Shown here: piece by piece, positions 8,497-16,513 of the stretch
Layout of the letters: each line of letters opens with the position of its first letter
How positions within the stretch are numbered: the first letter of the stretch is position 1
Assembly (NCBI RefSeq): GCF_024749285.1
Contig: NZ_CP087196.1
Span: 3,720,001 to 3,784,000, forward strand
Direction of reading: 5' to 3'
Origin: Pseudomonas sp. B21-015
GTDB taxonomy: Bacteria; Pseudomonadota; Gammaproteobacteria; Pseudomonadales; Pseudomonadaceae
DNA length: 64,000 nt
Made by a program: the position numbers and the translations under genes
The notes under the pieces: generated by a model
The model's input: only the letters and a program-made list of their open reading frames with translations
Told to the model about the DNA's origin: nothing
The model's database searches: none

Positions 8497-9714
8497 ATGG
8501 ACAGCCCTTTGCGTCGCTCGACGCTGACAATCGCTTTGTGCTTTATCGTTGCGCTAATCGAGGGTTTCGATCTGCAGGCCGCCGGCACCGCTGCCGCCGG
8601 GCTGCGCCAGAGTTTTGCCCTGGACCCGAAGATGATGGGCTGGGTGTTCAGCGCCGGGATCATCGGCCTGCTGCCCGGGGCATTTTTTGGCGGCTGGGTC
8701 GCCGATCGCATCGGCCGCAAGAAAATCCTCGTCGGTGCCGTGCTGCTGTTCGGCCTGTTTTCCCTGTGCACGGCCTACGTCGAGAGCTACTCCAGCCTGT
8801 TGCTGGTGCGCTTCATGACCGGTTTGGGCCTGGGCGCCGCCCTGCCCAACCTGATCGCCTTGTGCGCCGAGGCCGTGAGCGAACGCAACCGCGGCACCGC
8901 CATCAGTGTCATGTACTGCGGCGTGCCCCTGGGCGGAGCGCTCGCGGCGGTGGTGGCGATGTTTTCCAGTGAACACTGGCAAACCACCTTTATCATCGGC
9001 GGCCTGGTGCCCTTGCTGGTGGTACCGCTGATGGCCCTGCTGCTGCCCGAATCCACTGCCTTCCGCCAGCAACATTCAGCAACTGACAGCCTACGGCCAT
9101 CCACAGCACAGGCGCTGTTCGGCGAAGGCCGCACACGCAACACCCTCGCCTTGTGGCTGAGTTACTTCTTCACCTTGACCGTGATGTACATGCTGCTCAA
9201 CTGGCTACCTTCATTACTGCTGGCACAAGGCTTCAGCAAACCCCAGGCGGGCATGATCCAGATGCTGTTCAACATTGGTGGCGCCCTCGGCTCGCTGCTC
9301 GGCGGCCTGCTTCTGGATCGTTGCAACGGCCTCAAGGTCGTGCTGTTCGTGTATGCCGGGTTGCTGATGGCGCTGGCTGGGGTCGGCCTGTCGATCGGTA
9401 TCGTGCCGATGGCGATCGCCGGGTTTGCCGCCGGGTTGTTCGTCATGGCTGCGCAACTGGTGCTCTACGCCCTAGCGCCGCCGACCTACCCGACCGCAGT
9501 GCGCGCCACCGGAGTCGGCGCGGCCGTGGCGATCGGCCGCTTGGGCTCGGTGGCAGGCCCCTTGGCCGCAGGGCAAATCCTTGCTGCCGGTGCGGGCACC
9601 ACTGGCGTGCTGCTGGCGACGTCACCAGGGCTGGTGATCGCCGCCCTGTCGATCCTCACTGTGATCGCCCGCTCCAGTTCGACCGCCGAAGTGCAACTGA
9701 AGACCGCCAACTAA
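8497..9714 (+). CDS. MFS aromatic acid transporter (MhpT/PcaK type)
   Basis: A 405-residue major facilitator with 12 predicted membrane segments from ATG 8497, preceded by TGAGG; in-frame upstream codons from 8368 lack a ribosome binding site. The loop 2-3 motif GGWVADRIGRKKILVG is present. An acidic residue in helix 1 (IEGFDLQAAGTAA) is typical of the aromatic acid:H+ symporter family. It is divergent from the OprD porin at the end of the ferulate island, so proton-coupled uptake of ferulate or related hydroxycinnamates is the likely job. The substrate is an inference. Confidence 0.82.
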   Translation: MDSPLRRSTLTIALCFIVALIEGFDLQAAGTAAAGLRQSFALDPKMMGWVFSAGIIGLLPGAFFGGWVADRIGRKKILVGAVLLFGLFSLCTAYVESYSSLLLVRFMTGLGLGAALPNLIALCAEAVSERNRGTAISVMYCGVPLGGALAAVVAMFSSEHWQTTFIIGGLVPLLVVPLMALLLPESTAFRQQHSATDSLRPSTAQALFGEGRTRNTLALWLSYFFTLTVMYMLLNWLPSLLLAQGFSKPQAGMIQMLFNIGGALGSLLGGLLLDRCNGLKVVLFVYAGLLMALAGVGLSIGIVPMAIAGFAAGLFVMAAQLVLYALAPPTYPTAVRATGVGAAVAIGRLGSVAGPLAAGQILAAGAGTTGVLLATSPGLVIAALSILTVIARSSSTAEVQLKTAN

Positions 9715-9769
9715 GCGGGCTTATCTCCACATAAAAGAGGCAGGTAAGCAGTAGGAGGTGAAATCCCCC

Positions 9770-9796
9770 AGCGACGGTCGCAACTAAACCGTCGCT
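9770..9796. terminator. Hairpin after the MFS gene
   Basis: Perfect 9-bp stem AGCGACGGT / ACCGTCGCT with a 9-nt loop, 55 bp after the transporter stop. The run after it is only TTCC, so termination strength is doubtful. Confidence 0.45.
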
Positions 9797-9873
9797 TTCC
9801 GGCCCAGATTGTTTAAAAACACATTCGTGAACCATTGCGATGATTTCTGAGGAATTCATCGCAGGGATCGCCC

Positions 9874-10728
9874 ATGAAGCGCTTTATCCAAGGCGAACAT
9901 CGAGGGCAAGGCACCTTACTTCCCGAAAGCCTCGACGACTACGTCAGCGATACCAATCCGGTGCGCGTAGTCGACGTTTTTGTCGATGAACTTGACCTGG
10001 GTAAGCGGGGTTTTGAAGGCGTCATTCCCGCCAATACAGGGCGACCTGCATACCATCCCGCTCTTGCTGAAGATCTACCTCTACGGCTACCTCAACTGCA
10101 TTCAATCAAACCGTCGAATGGAGCGAGAAGCCCAGCGCAACATCGAGTTGATGTGGTTGACTGGTCGCGTGATGCCAGACTTCAAAACCATCGCCAATTT
10201 TCGCAAAGACAATGGCAAGGCAATCCGCGGGGTCTACCGTCAATTTGTGGTGCTGTGCCAGCAACTGGGATTTTCTCGGAAGCGCTCGCTGCCATCGATG
10301 GCGGCAAGTTCAAGGCGGTCAACAATCGGGATCGGAATTTCACCAGTGCCAAGCTTCGACGGCGATTGGAGGAAATTGAATCCAGTTTCAATCGCTATCT
10401 GACCGTACTTGATACCGCAGACCGTCAGGAGCCTTTGATTGCCCAGGCCAAAGCCGAACGTCTCCATGACAAGATCGCGGCCTTGAAACCCAAAATGCAG
10501 GAGCTCAAGGAAGTCGAGGTACAGCTAAACGAAACGCCGGAAAAACATATCTCGTTATCCACGCGTCAAACCCCCAAGTCGTACCATGATCTTTTTCAAC
10601 CTAAAGCGGACACCTGTGAACGCCTGCTTTTGGCCGAGAGCTGCACACGTGAACGGCAGCTAATGAGGACGACTAGCCTGACTCAGCTCCCTCACCCAGA
10701 AGAGCCTCACGCAAGTGTCATGGAATGA
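9874..10728 (+). pseudogene. IS1182-family transposase, broken by two frameshifts and truncated
   Basis: The first 60 residues (MKRFIQGEHRGQGTLLPESL, then GRPAYHP) are the canonical N-terminus of IS1182-type transposases. Near 10050 the frame moves to the next one (LLLKIYLYGYLNCIQSNRR through TIANFRKDNGKAIRGVYRQF), consistent with loss of two bases. Near 10270 it returns to the first frame (FSEALAAIDGGKFKAVNNRD), consistent with loss of one base in a T-run. Similarity continues through the coiled region LHDKIAALKPKMQELK and fades near 10550. The C-terminal catalytic half is absent, so the element cannot move by itself. Confidence 0.88.
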
Positions 10729-10922
10729 TCCATTCGGATGCATGCGCAGTCTGGCGCGGTAAACAACCTTCATCCAGGCAAGGCATCGCCTTCGGCAGCG
10801 GTACATCAAGTCCCTCCTGCCACGATCAGGATCAAAATGCTTCATTCAAAAGGCATAGTCGTGGTCAGTTGGCTGGCAGAAAGTGCAGCGGGATGTTCCG
10901 CTTTCCTGCGAGACCTACTGCG

Positions 10923-10988
10923 ATGTCTCGCATCGACTCCATATGGCTCGCTACCGAGCCCATGGACATGCATGCCGGCACCACCTCA
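10923..10988 (+). pseudogene. IS66-family TnpB N-terminal remnant
   Basis: From ATG 10923 the translation reads MSRIDSIWLATEPMDMHAGT. This matches the start of IS66 Orf2/TnpB proteins (typically RIDxxWLATEPMDMRAGT) and then diverges into unrelated sequence. Only about 20 residues of a roughly 115-residue protein remain. The rest of 10729-11045 shows no gene I can support. Confidence 0.65.
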
Positions 10989-11045
10989 CCTTCCCTAGTA
11001 GCGACACCGGCCCAATCCGCAGATCGAGCCAGAGTTACGTTGGCT

Positions 11046-11612
11046 TTAGGCGAGCTTTGCAGCTACCTCGGCAACGCGCTTTCCTAGCAATTTCGCAGTC
11101 TCTAGATCGCCAGAGCGCGGAGCTTCCTCTGGAGAAGCGTCCGAAGGAGAAACTGCCAGAGCACCCGCAAATCCGGCAGTCCAGTTGATGTCATCAGGGC
11201 CATGTGCCTTGGTATTTGCGGGCATGAGACCTGTGCCTACCCAAATCTGGCCGTGCTGTTGAGAAAGTGTCCAAAAGTATTGAATCGTCGAATACTTATC
11301 ACCGTTCACAGAAGCTGAGTTAGTGAAGCCCGCTGCCACTTTGTTTTTCCAAGCTTGACCAAACCAAGGTTTTGATGATGTGTCCGCAAATTTTTTGAAC
11401 TGCCACGCAGGGCCGCCCATGTATGTAGGGCTGCCGTAGATGAGAGCGTCAGCGCTGCTGATTTCTTCCCACGCGTTCTCCGGGAGATTGCCCTCGGAGT
11501 CGATTGCGTAGATTTTGGCATCCGCAACCGACGCGGCGCCTGCCAGTACGGCTTCTGCTTGCTTGGCTGTATGGCCATAACCGCTAAAATATACGATGGC
11601 AACTGTTGTCAT
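11046..11612 (-). CDS. Flavodoxin-family / WrbA-like NAD(P)H:quinone oxidoreductase
   Basis: A 188-residue flavodoxin-fold protein. It has the FMN phosphate loop VYFSGYGHTAKQAEAV at the N-terminus, then YGSPTYMGGPAWQFKKFAD and the long insertion around AAGFTNSASVNGDKYSTIQ seen in WrbA-type quinone reductases. It probably performs two-electron reduction of quinones or electrophiles in the cytoplasm. It lies downstream of an HxlR regulator on the same strand, 368 bp away, with its own promoter block at 11694-11762. The surroundings are AT-richer than the genome average and bordered by IS remnants, which suggests acquisition by transfer. Confidence 0.83.
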   Translation of the reverse strand: MTTVAIVYFSGYGHTAKQAEAVLAGAASVADAKIYAIDSEGNLPENAWEEISSADALIYGSPTYMGGPAWQFKKFADTSSKPWFGQAWKNKVAAGFTNSASVNGDKYSTIQYFWTLSQQHGQIWVGTGLMPANTKAHGPDDINWTAGFAGALAVSPSDASPEEAPRSGDLETAKLLGKRVAEVAAKLA

Positions 11613-11693
11613 AACGGGTTTCCTTGAGAGAGTTACTGATTAAGGTTTGATAGCGCTACAGTAGTTTTCTGACTCATCAGGTTTCTGCGGGAA

Positions 11694-11762
11694 ACTATAA
11701 TTGCTGAGTGTAAATACGGGAAGATGGTTTCTTGTTCGTGATCTGGTTACCTTGAGGAAACC
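11694..11762 (-). promoter_or_regulatory. Promoter and operator of the WrbA-like gene
   Basis: On the minus strand TATAGT (11694-11699) is a good -10 element. Further upstream lies the dyad GGTTACC-TTGA-GGAAACC (11745-11762). The -10, a CGGGAAG block at 11717-11723 and the dyad recur in the same order upstream of the monooxygenase-like gene at 13339. The dyad is a plausible site for the HxlR regulator encoded at 11981-12382. Nothing else is visible in 11613-11980. Confidence 0.5.
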
Positions 11763-11980
11763 AGATAGAACGCGCTACGGTTTAAGGTACTCCGGTCGTG
11801 AGAAATTTTTCTCCCGATTTAATGATGAGTAAGTGTTTCTTTTTTGTGAAAAATACTCCGCAACTAGTAACCTTTCTTGAACGCTTTCATGAAAACCACG
11901 AAGTTGGATCTGAACTCGGAAAATAGTTGCAGACCCTTTGCTCATTCGCCATGGTGGTAAAAAGGAAAGGGTGGCTTTGG

Positions 11981-12382
11981 CTAAATTATTTTTTCCAGTT
12001 GTTGTTCTAGGTTGGAAATGTTCTGGTCGTAGGCTTTTTGAGCGGTCAAGACTGCGTTGGCATTTTCTTCAGCCCAGCTAAGTGTAATTGAGACAGCTTG
12101 GGAAAGTGTTATGCCAAGAGGTGTCAGAGAATATTCGACGGTGATTGGCACTGTCGGATATGCTTGCCTGTGAACCAAGCCATCTCGCTCCAGACGCTTC
12201 AGCGTCTGGGAGAGAACCTTTTGCGAAAGCCCTTCGATCTGCTTCAGCAGCGCGTTGAAACGCCACTTCTTCTCATGCAAAAGGCCCAGTATCAGGATCG
12301 TCCACTTGTCAGCAATTCGCTGGAGGATGGCCCGGGTTGGGCATTCGGAAACATATGGATTCCAAGGTGATTGAGTGCTCAT
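11981..12382 (-). CDS. HxlR-family transcriptional regulator
   Basis: A winged-helix protein of 133 residues from ATG 12382; an in-frame ATG at 12424 would add 14 residues. The diagnostic HxlR core is complete: CPTRAILQRIADKWTILILGLL, then RFNALLKQIEGLSQKVLSQTLKRLERDGLV and the wing VEYSLTPLG. The single N-terminal cysteine before TRAILQ matches the redox- or electrophile-sensing Cys of HypR/YodB/QorR-type members. Neighbouring genes encode a quinone-reductase-like flavoprotein and a monooxygenase-like protein, so a regulator of quinone or aldehyde stress is a reasonable inference. Confidence 0.86.
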   Translation of the reverse strand: MSTQSPWNPYVSECPTRAILQRIADKWTILILGLLHEKKWRFNALLKQIEGLSQKVLSQTLKRLERDGLVHRQAYPTVPITVEYSLTPLGITLSQAVSITLSWAEENANAVLTAQKAYDQNISNLEQQLEKII

Positions 12383-12865
12383 AGACGAAGGTCTCGGGGT
12401 GAGGTACATGCAGTGGCCATTCAAGCATCTGTCTATGATAGCCGATTCGGGTTTTGGTAGTATTTTTTGGATGTCAGGTATCTTTATTATACCAATAGGC
12501 GCTGAAGCACCTGGAACTGCCCATCGCTACGGGTAGCGTCCAGTATTGGGCAGAGTGGCGTTACACGGACTTGTTTACTAGATGCGTGCTTCTGGTGATG
12601 GCGTTTTTGCTGATGAAAGGCCTCTAAAGGGCAAAATATTTTAATATTACGGATTAGCAAGCGTTCACCACCTCCGTCCGATACGACAGAAAACCCATGA
12701 TTTTCGTCTTGCTACGATCAGAGATCCAAGAACTGCTTCGGGGAGCTTTTCCTTGCTCTACCTGAATAAGCTAAAAGTCCAAGATTTCTGTCCGCGCAGA
12801 GGCAAGTAAGATTCTGGTATGTACATCATTGTTGTGGCTCCGGCAATTTGCTGAGGTGCACCGTT

Positions 12866-12971
12866 GGGCGGCCACCGCGCAGATATAGGCAGACGCGGTA
12901 GCGGCATAGGGGGGCTTCACTCCGGGAATGAGCGCTTGTACCGGCGTTTCATCGGCGTGCACCAGGCTGTG
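12866..12971 (-). pseudogene. IS66-family TnpC (transposase) fragment
   Basis: On the minus strand the translation SLVHADETPVQALIPGVKP, followed by a short Y-rich segment, matches the region around the first catalytic aspartate of IS66 TnpC (LHADETPV). About 35 residues survive. It adjoins the 3' end of the monooxygenase-like gene. The rest of 12425-12865 holds no gene that I can support. Confidence 0.62.
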
Positions 12972-12973
12972 TC

Positions 12974-13339
12974 TTAAGGCGCCATGTACCGTTTCATGCT
13001 CATGCTGCTCGGGTCGATACTCGACATCCATGCCTTCGCTGCTGGTGCCTGCTCAAATGATTTCATTGAAGCATCCGCGTCCTTGGTGGATTTCCAGTGA
13101 ACGATCACAACCCACTGACCGTCTTGGCCAGAAGCCGACTCTCTGGACAAAAAGCCGGGCTGCTTGGAAACGTGTTGAACCTCGATCTGCTTATCAATTG
13201 CGGAAAACTCTTTAGGGCTGACTCCAGGCTTAAGCTTTGCAGTGACTACCTCTATGACCGGCGACGCCTCCTCCGCTTGCGCTGCAGCTGCGATGCTGGC
13301 CAAGGCCATGAAAGCCGAAAAGAAGAGTGTTTTTCTCAT
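12974..13339 (-). CDS. Exported antibiotic-biosynthesis-monooxygenase (ABM) domain protein
   Basis: From ATG 13339 (preceded by AAGGAAA) the 121-residue product starts with a signal peptide, MRKTLFFSAFMALASIAAAAQA. A single ferredoxin-like ABM domain follows (VIEVVTAKLKPGVSPKEF, then QPGFLSRESASGQDGQWVVI and HWKSTKDADASMKSF). Longer in-frame starts exist upstream without support. ABM proteins often act on quinones or heme, but the export signal points to the periplasm. The stop codon falls within a few bases of an IS66 remnant, so the original C-terminus may have been altered. It shares its promoter layout with the WrbA-like gene. Confidence 0.72.
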   Translation of the reverse strand: MRKTLFFSAFMALASIAAAAQAEEASPVIEVVTAKLKPGVSPKEFSAIDKQIEVQHVSKQPGFLSRESASGQDGQWVVIVHWKSTKDADASMKSFEQAPAAKAWMSSIDPSSMSMKRYMAP

Positions 13340-13503
13340 TTTGGTTTCCTTCATTATGGAATTACGGTAGCCAACAAGCAGGCAGCTATAGTCGTTCGAG
13401 CGCTTTCGCTGGCAGGCTGCGGGTTGGCCAATTAGCCAGCTGGTTTCTTTCAAAAAATAATTTTAGCTCATCGAGCGCATGAATAGTAACTCGCACATGG
13501 GAG

Positions 13504-13550
13504 ACTATAGTTGCTCGGATAGAAGTCGGGAAGTAGTTACCCTGAGGTAA
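13504..13550 (-). promoter_or_regulatory. Promoter and operator of the ABM gene
   Basis: Minus-strand -10 TATAGT (13504-13509), a CGGGAAG block (13527-13533) and the palindrome TTACC-CTGA-GGTAA (13537-13550). These repeat the arrangement at 11694-11762. A further shared GGTTTAAGG lies at 13562-13570. In the remaining interval to 13893 I see no gene or named element. Confidence 0.5.
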
Positions 13551-13893
13551 GTAGGCTGCTTGGTTTAAGGAGGCTTCTTGACGGCCTTAAATGATATGGA
13601 GCGTTATAGTCAGCCGAAATCTGTATGCGTCCATGTAATACACCTCGTCGCAACGTTGTTGACCGCCAGGGTGGTGCCCACGCTGATCTTTCCGTGATTA
13701 CTGGTAGATTTCAGCAACGTCATTTACGAATGACAGTGTAAAGCTCTGCATCCAAAGGGGTGCTTGCCGCTTCATTTCCCTGGTTCAGGGCGGCTACGAC
13801 CAGGGTGAAATGAGCAATCCCATCGCGGTCTGACAGACTTCAGGGGGGTAACGATGGTTGCCACCCCCTAAAACCTGCTGCCACCCAGCTTTG

Positions 13894-14064
13894 TTATTGC
13901 TTAAGCTGCCAAGCTGTAGTGCTGGCAGCTGCCTTGAACTTCGCACGGCTTTCCGGTGTGGCCGGTGGTTCTGAATCGCCAAAAATGGCTTTGAGCCAGT
14001 GGCCATCGGTAGGGTTCGGAAAGATGATGAACTTGCGGCCAAACTGCTCCTTGTCTTCAGTCAT
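13894..14064 (-). CDS. Small hypothetical protein
   Basis: From an ATG at 14064 the minus strand encodes 56 residues (MTEDKEQFGRKFIIFPNPTD ... AAASTTAWQLKQ) without a recognisable family, signal peptide or membrane segment. The composition looks protein-like rather than frame-shadow-like. The ribosome binding site is poor, and a longer reading from 14181 is possible. No neighbour suggests a function. Confidence 0.3.
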   Translation of the reverse strand: MTEDKEQFGRKFIIFPNPTDGHWLKAIFGDSEPPATPESRAKFKAAASTTAWQLKQ

Positions 14065-14180
14065 AAGGCAATTACGTTGTTTAACGTCACCGACCGAACT
14101 GGATCTCTTCATAGGGGTGCGAGAGTAGGTACAACTGAGATGGAAGTTAAAAAGTGAGCCTTCTCTACCAAGATCCAACA

Positions 14181-14489
14181 ATGAGCCATGAGGAAGCGAC
14201 GAGGCTTCTAGCTAGCGACGTAGAAACCAACGTTGTCGCCGCATTGATTTCTATCGGCCTGAATGAGCAAGACAAGGCCTGGGCTCAGAGCACCTGCCTG
14301 AAGTACCTCGAGAGTGAGCCCGAATCGGTTGCAGCATCTGCCATCACCGCGCTCGGCCACATAGCCCGCAGACATGCTGACCTGGACATGGGTGCCGTAA
14401 TCCTGGCCCTTGAGAAGATGAAGGAAAAATTCCCCTCCCTGGAAGGAACTGTGACGGACACCCTTGATGATATTGAGACATTCACCTGA
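14181..14489 (+). CDS. HEAT-repeat-like helical protein (possible orphan immunity-type protein)
   Basis: From ATG 14181 the 102-residue product is almost entirely alpha-helical with two HEAT-like units: TNVVAALISIGLNEQDKAWA and PESVAASAITALGHIARRHA, the latter followed by an acidic C-terminal helix pair. The annotated start could instead be GTG 14154. Small acidic HEAT proteins of this kind often partner polymorphic toxins, but no toxin gene is adjacent, so this role is speculative. A strong terminator follows at 14577-14612. Confidence 0.55.
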   Translation: MSHEEATRLLASDVETNVVAALISIGLNEQDKAWAQSTCLKYLESEPESVAASAITALGHIARRHADLDMGAVILALEKMKEKFPSLEGTVTDTLDDIETFT

Positions 14490-14576
14490 CTTGCCCATCA
14501 GCAAAGGGAACTGACCGTGAACCGGGCGCTGGACAACACCGATCCGCAGTAATAGCCGATCAGGTCTTCAGCGTAA

Positions 14577-14612
14577 AAAACCCGCTGCCTCCTCACAGAG
14601 ACAGCGGGTTTT
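14577..14612. terminator. Bidirectional intrinsic terminator
   Basis: Perfect stem AAAACCCGCTG / CAGCGGGTTTT with a 14-nt loop. A-tracts and T-tracts on both sides serve the HEAT-like gene (plus) and the FKBP gene (minus). Confidence 0.85.
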
Positions 14613-14624
14613 GTCGTCTCAGCT

Positions 14625-15050
14625 CACACAACCATCAATCATCCCGCGTCAACACTTCCAGCAATTCAATCTCGAAAATCAGATTCGAATTCGGCGTAAT
14701 CGCCCCCATAGACCGCTCGCCATAGGCCAGATTCGCCGGCACCAGCAGCTTGCGTTTACCGCCGACCTGCATGCCCATGATTCCCTGGTCCCAGCCCTTG
14801 ATCACCCGCCCCGTGCCAATCACGCACTGGAAAGGTTTACCCCGGCTGTAGGAGGAATCGAATTCGGTGCCGTCTTCCAGCCAACCGCGATATTGGGTGG
14901 TGATCAGCGCGCCTTTGACGGCGGCTTTGCCGTCGCCCACTTCAAGGTCGATTACCTGCAACTCATCATTCATTACATTCACTCTATCTGTGCGCTTGCC
15001 CGAGCGGGCTTGATGGGCGCCGTTTTCCCAGAAATGCGGGCTATTGGCAA
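14625..15050. repeat. Duplicated 426-bp segment, copy 1
   Basis: This segment recurs at 15999-16424 (offset 1374, direct orientation) with six substitutions that I can count. It covers the whole FKBP gene plus 68-77 bp upstream. The left boundary is at CACACAACCATC and the right at CTATTGGCAA; flanking bases differ on both sides. Confidence 0.9.
14635..14973 (-). CDS. FKBP-type peptidyl-prolyl cis-trans isomerase, copy 1
   Basis: A single-domain cytoplasmic FKBP of 112 residues from ATG 14973; an in-frame GTG at 14982 would give 115. The active-site aromatic and acidic residues lie in YRGWLEDGTEFDSSYSRG, the flap in VIKGWDQGIMGMQVGGKRKL, and the C-terminal strands in LIFEIELLEVL. It should catalyse proline isomerisation or act as a folding helper. 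An identical protein is encoded at 16009-16347 in a duplicated segment. It is followed by a bidirectional terminator. Confidence 0.9.
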   Translation of the reverse strand: MNDELQVIDLEVGDGKAAVKGALITTQYRGWLEDGTEFDSSYSRGKPFQCVIGTGRVIKGWDQGIMGMQVGGKRKLLVPANLAYGERSMGAITPNSNLIFEIELLEVLTRDD

Positions 15051-15060
15051 GCCGGGTCGA

Positions 15061-15534
15061 TTAACCCGCTCCCTCCTTGGGTTGGCCAAAAGGAATGCCG
15101 TTAAAGGTATGGGTGCAACAAGGGCAGTAAGGGGTCATGTACTCAGCCGTCAGTTCAGGATTGACGATCTGCAGACAGCCCTGATCATCGACATACAAAC
15201 CGCTGAAATAGCTCGACTCCCCCAGCCGCACCTGCTCCTGCCTGTCCTTTTCATGCAGGGCAACCATCCAGAACACCGGCTCAGATCGATCCAGGCGAGC
15301 CACCGCTTCGCTAAAAACCTCATCCCATTGCCGGCCGACGCGGGACAGCAGGAACCGGAACAATGGTGTGTAATCGAATCCATGCCGACGAGTGCCATGC
15401 ATCGAACCGCGTGACGACTCACTGTGGGTTTCGGCTTTGGTATGGCGCTGATGCCGGTACTCACCCGAGTAATCATTCAGCCGAACACCCCAGGTACGAG
15501 TGTTGATCTTGCGGTAGAGGGGTTTCTTTTCCAA
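15061..15534 (-). CDS. Conserved hypothetical protein with CPCC-TH motif
   Basis: A 157-residue soluble protein that I do not recognise. The N-terminal 50 residues are basic and polar. The middle FDYTPLFRFLLSRVGRQWDEVFSEAVARLD is helical, and LGESSYFSGLYVDDQGCLQIV suggests beta-strands. The C-terminal CPCCTHTFNGIPFGQP could bind a metal ion through two or three cysteines and a histidine. It lies directly upstream of the FKBP gene on the same strand, 79 bp away. Unlike FKBP it was not duplicated. Confidence 0.6.
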   Translation of the reverse strand: MEKKPLYRKINTRTWGVRLNDYSGEYRHQRHTKAETHSESSRGSMHGTRRHGFDYTPLFRFLLSRVGRQWDEVFSEAVARLDRSEPVFWMVALHEKDRQEQVRLGESSYFSGLYVDDQGCLQIVNPELTAEYMTPYCPCCTHTFNGIPFGQPKEGAG

Positions 15535-15787
15535 CGAGTAGCTCCTGACATCCAGTCACTCAAACACCTATGCGTTTTACTCGAACGGTGGACAATATCA
15601 ATCAGCCCGCCGTGGCTGATTGTTTCAGACGGTTTGAAGTGGCACTGGCGTAATACTGAGATCGCCATCGCGAGCCTGCTCGCGATAACGGTGTGTCAGC
15701 CAACAACGTCGTACGTTCATGGCTGACGCGTCTCGTCGCAGCCTTTATCCTGTGCGCCCCCGCCGTATCGAGTTTTTGGAGTTTCCC

Positions 15788-15886
15788 ATGCCCCACGAAG
15801 GTAACCTTTTACAAGCCGCTGTCGTCTTTTTGTTCGCGGCGGTGCTGACCGTCCCCTTGGCCAAGCGCCTGCAATTGGGGGCGGTG
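15788..15886 (+). pseudogene. 5' stump of a kef-type cation/proton antiporter gene
   Basis: The 33 codons from ATG 15788 encode MPHEGNLLQAAVVFLFAAVL and then TVPLAKRLQLGAV, identical to the N-terminus of the complete antiporter at 26547. The DNA differs at six positions, all synonymous third bases. Similarity stops abruptly at 15886, after which come a REP fragment and the second FKBP copy. The leader just before the ATG (TTTATCCTG, then GGAGTTTC) is also shared with 26476-26546. The rest of 15535-15998 holds a single REP-like sequence at 15660-15700 and no gene. Confidence 0.82.
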
Positions 15887-15998
15887 GGAACGATCATAAA
15901 ACTGCGCCGATCCCAATGTAGGAGCTGCCGGGTACACCCGTGGAATTGAAGGCGTACACCAATCTGATCTGCCCCCAAAATGTTGGACGGTCTATTGC

Positions 15999-16424
15999 CA
16001 CACAACCATCAATCATCCCGCGTCAACACTTCCAGCAATTCAATCTCGAAAATCAGATTCGAATTCGGCGTAATCGCCCCCATCGAGCGCTCGCCGTAGG
16101 CCAGATTCGCCGGCACCAGCAGCTTGCGTTTACCGCCGACCTGCATGCCCATGATTCCCTGGTCCCAGCCCTTGATTACCCGCCCCGTGCCAATCACGCA
16201 CTGGAAAGGTTTGCCCCGGCTGTAGGAGGAATCGAATTCGGTGCCGTCTTCCAGCCAACCGCGATATTGGGTGGTGATCAGCGCGCCTTTGACGGCGGCT
16301 TTGCCGTCGCCCACTTCAAGGTCGATTACCTGCAACTCATCATTCATTACATTCACTCTATCTGTGCGCTTGCCCGAGCGGGCTTGATGGGCGCCGTTTT
16401 CCCAGAAATGCAGGCTATTGGCAA
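15999..16424. repeat. Duplicated 426-bp segment, copy 2
   Basis: Direct copy of 14625-15050. To its left lie the kef stump and a short stretch (TGATCTGCCCCCAAAATG, 15963-15980) that resembles an IS3-type element end. To its right lies MITE-like element A at 16461. Confidence 0.9.
16009..16347 (-). CDS. FKBP-type peptidyl-prolyl cis-trans isomerase, copy 2
   Basis: Encodes the same 112 residues as the gene at 14635-14973 (ATG at 16347, alternative GTG at 16356), with all coding differences synonymous. The first 77 bp upstream are duplicated too, so the immediate leader is retained. The more distal promoter region is different, so expression may not match copy 1. Folding-helper function is expected. 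Confidence 0.88.
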   Translation of the reverse strand: MNDELQVIDLEVGDGKAAVKGALITTQYRGWLEDGTEFDSSYSRGKPFQCVIGTGRVIKGWDQGIMGMQVGGKRKLLVPANLAYGERSMGAITPNSNLIFEIELLEVLTRDD

Positions 16425-16460
16425 CCGTTTCGCTCTGTATCCGGCAGTGGTCGTGAACCA

Positions 16461-16513
16461 GGCTCTGTACGAAAACTGCCTGATCACCACTCGGCGACTT
16501 TTCGTACAGCCCC
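16461..16513. mobile_element. MITE-like element A (53 bp)
   Basis: Begins GGCTCTGTACGAAAACTGCC and ends with the inverted GACTTTTCGTACAGCCCC. It equals the reverse complement of element B (17109-17250) with its middle removed between two TGCCTG repeats, apart from a few substitutions. It contains no gene. Confidence 0.7.

Noticed and set aside
10738..10998. Open plus-strand frame of 86 codons between the IS1182 and IS66 remnants
   Set aside because: No ribosome binding site and no recognisable protein; only the short TnpB-like start in a neighbouring frame is supported.
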